Source: Phoenix dactylifera (Eukaryota; Streptophyta; Magnoliopsida; Arecales; Arecaceae). From it: a stretch of 64,000 nucleotides of DNA. Location: contig NW_024067841.1 of NCBI RefSeq assembly GCF_009389715.1, positions 423,620 to 487,619 of the forward strand, given 5' to 3'. The position numbers and the translations under genes were made by a program. Below the pieces are notes generated by a model, which saw nothing but the letters and a program-made list of their open reading frames with translations, was not told the DNA's origin and ran no database searches. Positions 60,230-64,000 of this stretch are shown in pieces (position 1 is the stretch's first letter; every line of letters starts with the position of its first letter).

Positions 60230-62399
60230 TAGAAAATTTTAATCCAGCGTATCAATAATCTGACACCGAGCTTAACCACATGACTCCAACATTGCCACTC
60301 TGAGGTTATTAGAAATAAGAATCGATTTATTTATGGATGAACTATGGAAGAAGATAATACAAGTGCTATGCTATATAGACTTAAGTTTTCAGCATGTATA
60401 TGTGAAACAACATAAACACAGTTAAACTATCATCAGAATGCCATCTCCTGGACTCAGATTTAGTCACTGAAAATCAAAACCTCTCCAAAGAATGTGTTAG
60501 ATGTATATTTATAACCATTTTCTTGAGCTGATTTTATGAAGAAAAAGGCAGGAATTAAAGCATTGCAACAGTTAGAGCAGAAATTAACAGTGATGTGGAG
60601 AGAGCAGACACTAGGGCACAATCAACAGCCAGGAAAAAATTATTTACCAGTCCACATTCAAAAAATTGTCATATTGCATTATGCACAAAAATTGGCTGAT
60701 AAAACTTCTTCAAAATATATTTTTTCTATTTAATTAAACAAGAAATACAAAAGTCTCTTTGTCCTCTTCATGCTCATGAAATTATTCTTTAGTTTCCCTT
60801 GATTTATCACTACTAGGATTTCCCGCCACATTTTAATAAGAAAGCCCTGCCCAATCTATCTAGCGTAAAACAAAAGTCCATCCCAAAACAAAATTTTAGG
60901 ATGCCCAGTTGCAGTAAATTTCATGTCCAGAATTATCACCTTCAAAGATCAACTTCTTATATTCCTACTCAAGCAAGTATACCAATAACATATACAAACA
61001 TCCCCTGTTTAATGTATTTCACTGCCTCCCACCCCCAAAAAAGAGGGGGGGGAGAAGGGAAGGGGGGGAATCTCTCCCTTTCCGACAAAAGGGGGGTGAT
61101 GAGAGAGAGAGAGGAGAAAGTAGGAACCCCATAGCCCACACATATGCACACAATATGTAGGATAGAACTGCCATTTCACCATATTCATATCTCTCTTCTT
61201 CCCTTCTTTATGGAATCATGAATTCCGGAAACAGGAGCCAATTCAAACGAACCAGGTGTTCTGTTGACAAGTTCCAGACAACAAGGTAAAGCCTTCTCTT
61301 TTCATACTAATTTAAATTGGGGAGAAAAAGAGCTAAACTAATTGTTATATGATCAGTTATTTGCCTTTGTTAATAGTTTTGTTTAGATTTTTTTTATATC
61401 ATAGAAATTCTTATATGTTTGAGCGACTGAAAACATGGTCTTGTTACAAACATATTGTAACATAAATTTTAATTTTTGATCTTAACACTCCGAATATTTA
61501 TTTTTTTTTTTGCTTTCAAATTTTAATTTTTGATCTTAACATTCCAAGTCTTTATCTTTCTTTCTTTCAAGCTGTTTAATTCTTTTCTTAACTTAATGAG
61601 ATAATCATTATAATCTTTTTGCCATACAATTTACTAATTCAATAAGATTATCAGGCTGTTTTCTTTATAATTTAAAGTTATAAATATCTCTTTCATTTAA
61701 TTAGATCTTCTTATTAATTATTCTCATCCCTTTTTTCTTTCTCCTTTTTTGCCAATTTTCACATTGTTTATTGCATTATCTTTGTATGCACAACGTTTTT
61801 TCTCAAAAATCACTATATATGATTTCAATCAACTTATCCCTGACCTATATTTATGTAAAGAAACCACACTACTATTATCCAAGTCCAGATTTTTTGGGGA
61901 TGCATCGCCCAATAATCAAAGCAATATCTCTGGCTGCTAAGCATAGGAGTATGAATACTAGGGCAGGCCCTAGTTCACCAAATATTAGAGATTTAGATAC
62001 GGATCAAAAGACCTATCAAATAAATGCATGTATAATCACAAACTGTGCTGGCAAGTGTTTGCCGAATTATTAACATTTACATAAAAGACATGACAAGGTT
62101 AGTTACATCAACATGTTTCAAAATATTTTGGGTTTTAAGCTTAGAACTTTTAATCCCTTACTTTGCATTGATCTAAGCATTAGGAATGTAGATGGACACA
62201 CAATACTATGTCAATAAAAAAAATGCAGGTAACTGAAAATAAGCATGGTGAAGGATGCAGCTAGGCAACCAACAAGTAAGCTTGGCGGGTCTGGATCATA
62301 TCTAGAAGAATTGAAGTATTCTATTAGCCACAAATGATATTTTCAAACACCTATAAAGGTATTCTTCCAAAGTTTATCAAAAATATGGTAAAAACCACG
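60230..62399. other. No coding exon recognised upstream of UFD1
   Basis: AT-rich with mono- and dinucleotide runs (G-rich at 61044-61070). The missing UFD1 start exon and promoter may lie here or further right, but I could not place them. Frames of 60-100 codons show no domain. Confidence 0.4.
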
Positions 62400-63080
62400 G
62401 ATTGTTGTGCCGGTATTGGGGCCCGTACCAGTTACCTAGCAGCAAGGTTCGTTACGCCCCTGTGCTAGGCTCGTACCGACACAACAGAGAGGGCAGAGGT
62501 GAGGGAGAACAAGAGATAGGAAGAGAGAGAGGGGAGAGAGGGAGGGAGAAGGAGAGGAAGGAAGGGAGGGAGAGGGAGAAGGCCGGCGGAGGCCAATGGA
62601 GCATGGCTCGACACGGCGGAGAGGGCGGGGAGAGGGAGAACAGAAGAGAGAAAAAGAGAGAGAGAGAGAGAGGGAGGGAGGGAGAGGGAGAGGGAGGAAG
62701 GAAGGGAGAGAGAAAGAGGGTGGCAGACAACCAGCGGAGGGACGCGGAGGGGTGAAGGAGGGGCTTGCCAACTTCAATTAAATTCTTCGAAATTAAAAGG
62801 CCCTTCGGGACTACTATTTTGAACGAAACAGAAGAACCAGAGGGCAGAGCCCCTTCTCCACCCCTCGGCACCCCTCCACCAGCCTACACTGGCCGTTCGC
62901 CACCCTCCCTCCTCTTCCTCCCTCTCCCTCCCTCCCCCCTCTCTTTTCCTCCTCCCTCTCCCCCTCCTTCGTCAGTTTCTCGATTTGAAGGCCGGAAATA
63001 TCCTGGTCCACTGCCAATACGGCTCGGTATGCTCCGAATCGGGCGATTCAGGACAGTTCCACTGATGCTGGTAAAAACAA
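62400..63080. mobile_element. Foldback-like element with purine and pyrimidine arms
   Basis: Left end near 62411 (GCCGGTATTGGGGCCCGTACC) is a loose inverted match of the right end near 63010-63035 (GGTCCACTGCCAATACGGC). CAAGGTTCG at 62453 recalls the starts of the 41118 and 59325 elements. Between them, 62480-62755 is almost only purine (GAGA, GGGA) and 62860-62975 is almost only pyrimidine (CCTCC, CTCT), so the halves are complementary in composition. Open frames across it are low-complexity artefacts. Confidence 0.5.
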
Positions 63081-63089
63081 TACCGACTA

Positions 63090-64000
63090 ATGACAAGTCC
63101 TCATAACTATCATATTACAATTTTCCACCTTTTAGATATGGTCAGTCAGAAGCTATACTCACTAGAAATATATTAAGTAATCTAGTGTTTTGGATACTTA
63201 GCCCAAACATGCTAAAAGTTTGCTAGATCTGTTGACAAGAAGAGCATCAAATTTCACATGCAAGAATGCTGGTGATTCTATAAATTCCACCCTCTCAACC
63301 TGAATCTCATATAATCATGTGTATATGATACACAAAGTCCTAGAAAAGCAAACTCTCCTCCTATTAGGCTGAAAATTCCACTAGTGAGCGGACGTGAATA
63401 AAGTTTCTTGATGTTTTGTTGAAAGATGGGCAAGGCATGGATTCATTGCCTACCACCTATTTAAAATATTACAAGAAAAAGGCAAAAAGGTACCCGAACA
63501 CCCAGAAAGGTCCATAGACCCTTAGGAACCTCAACAAAGTGACTAGCAAAGCATAAGGTTCTTGGATTTTTTGATGATAGATCCAAAGCATAAGAAAAAT
63601 CATGTGAAAAAGCAAGCTTAAAAGGATATTATTGTTAAGTTTGACTAGACTTCTAAAACTTGATCAAAGATCTAGCATTTGGTTCTAATGTCCAAAATCA
63701 TGCAATTATTTGTACAAACAGATCTTACAACATCTATGTAAAACACTGAGAGTACAGACATCAAAAAACATGACAATGCTGAGACCATGATGATGATGAT
63801 AAAATTATCCCTCCTCCTACCGGCAGTATTTATTCTCAAAGCCTAATGTGCATGCCTCTCATAAAGAAATGAAAAAGGAGCAAAGCAGGCACTGCAGATG
63901 AAAATCTGTTTGATGCATTTGCATCATTTTATAATACCTTATTCCTCGCTTTCAGACTTAAGGTGTGGCAAGCCTTGAACGTACTTTGTAAAGTCTAAAG
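63090..64000. other. Window end, nothing recognised
   Basis: AT-rich, no coding exon that I can support. It may belong to the 5' part of the UFD1 gene. Confidence 0.4.

Noticed and set aside
62402..62777. Long open frames (113-139 codons) rich in Arg, Glu, Gly or Pro, Ser, Leu
   Set aside because: They come from the GA-rich tract and are open in several frames on both strands. No domain is seen.

Overview
The window is plant nuclear DNA. Every protein gene is split by GT-AG introns (84 bp to 4.6 kb), and the gaps hold 5'-truncated LINEs, a miniature LTR element, a MITE-like element and microsatellites. The first exons of the genes at 13920-14126, 22216-22828 and 44633-45036 are very GC-rich, while later exons and introns are AT-rich. 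This 5'-to-3' fall in GC fits a monocot. A palm-like genome is my guess, not something the sequence proves.

Five genes could be rebuilt exon by exon with phases that agree. (1) 3576-14126, minus: a DHHC S-acyltransferase (7 exons, 315 aa, PAT13/PAT14 type). (2) 20123-22828, minus: a BODYGUARD-like alpha/beta hydrolase (4 exons, 490 aa). (3) 29933-31554, plus: a secreted GDSL esterase/lipase (5 exons, 372 aa). (4) 36491-45036, minus: a ROP GTPase-activating protein with a CRIB motif (5 exons, 481 aa). (5) 52088-58519, minus: UFD1, the ubiquitin-binding cofactor of CDC48/p97 (8 exons found, start-codon exon not found). As written, UFD1 carries two one-base deletions that break its frame, both in short homopolymers. 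No operon-like logic links these genes. The BODYGUARD-like and GDSL genes could both act on extracellular lipids, but their proximity is probably chance.

The rest is mobile DNA and its remains. At least eight LINE 3' ends are present, seven of them from RNase H-bearing elements (1-1276, 14541-15170, 24370-24610, 25345-26357, 28560-29662, 31757-31960, 32618-33040, 45447-46009); another lies at 7026-7511. Two have recognisable target-site duplications. Two other loci look like extreme truncations, where only a poly(A) tail and a few bases were inserted between 11-bp and 15-bp duplications (34138-34182, 38432-38475). A miniature LTR retrotransposon (TRIM) family has one complete copy (17509-17937, two 137-bp LTRs) and two damaged copies (26997-27290, 28037-28390).

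The least explained signal is a set of GC-rich or cryptically repetitive islands. Each is built from one short, largely self-complementary word used in both orientations: GTACCG at 59325-59625 and 62400-63080, CCGGCC/GAACCG at 41118-41400, GATCC at 8420-9110, CTCGA at 35190-35410 and others. Three of them share an AAGGTYYG start. I found no CRISPR array, rRNA or convincing tRNA gene.
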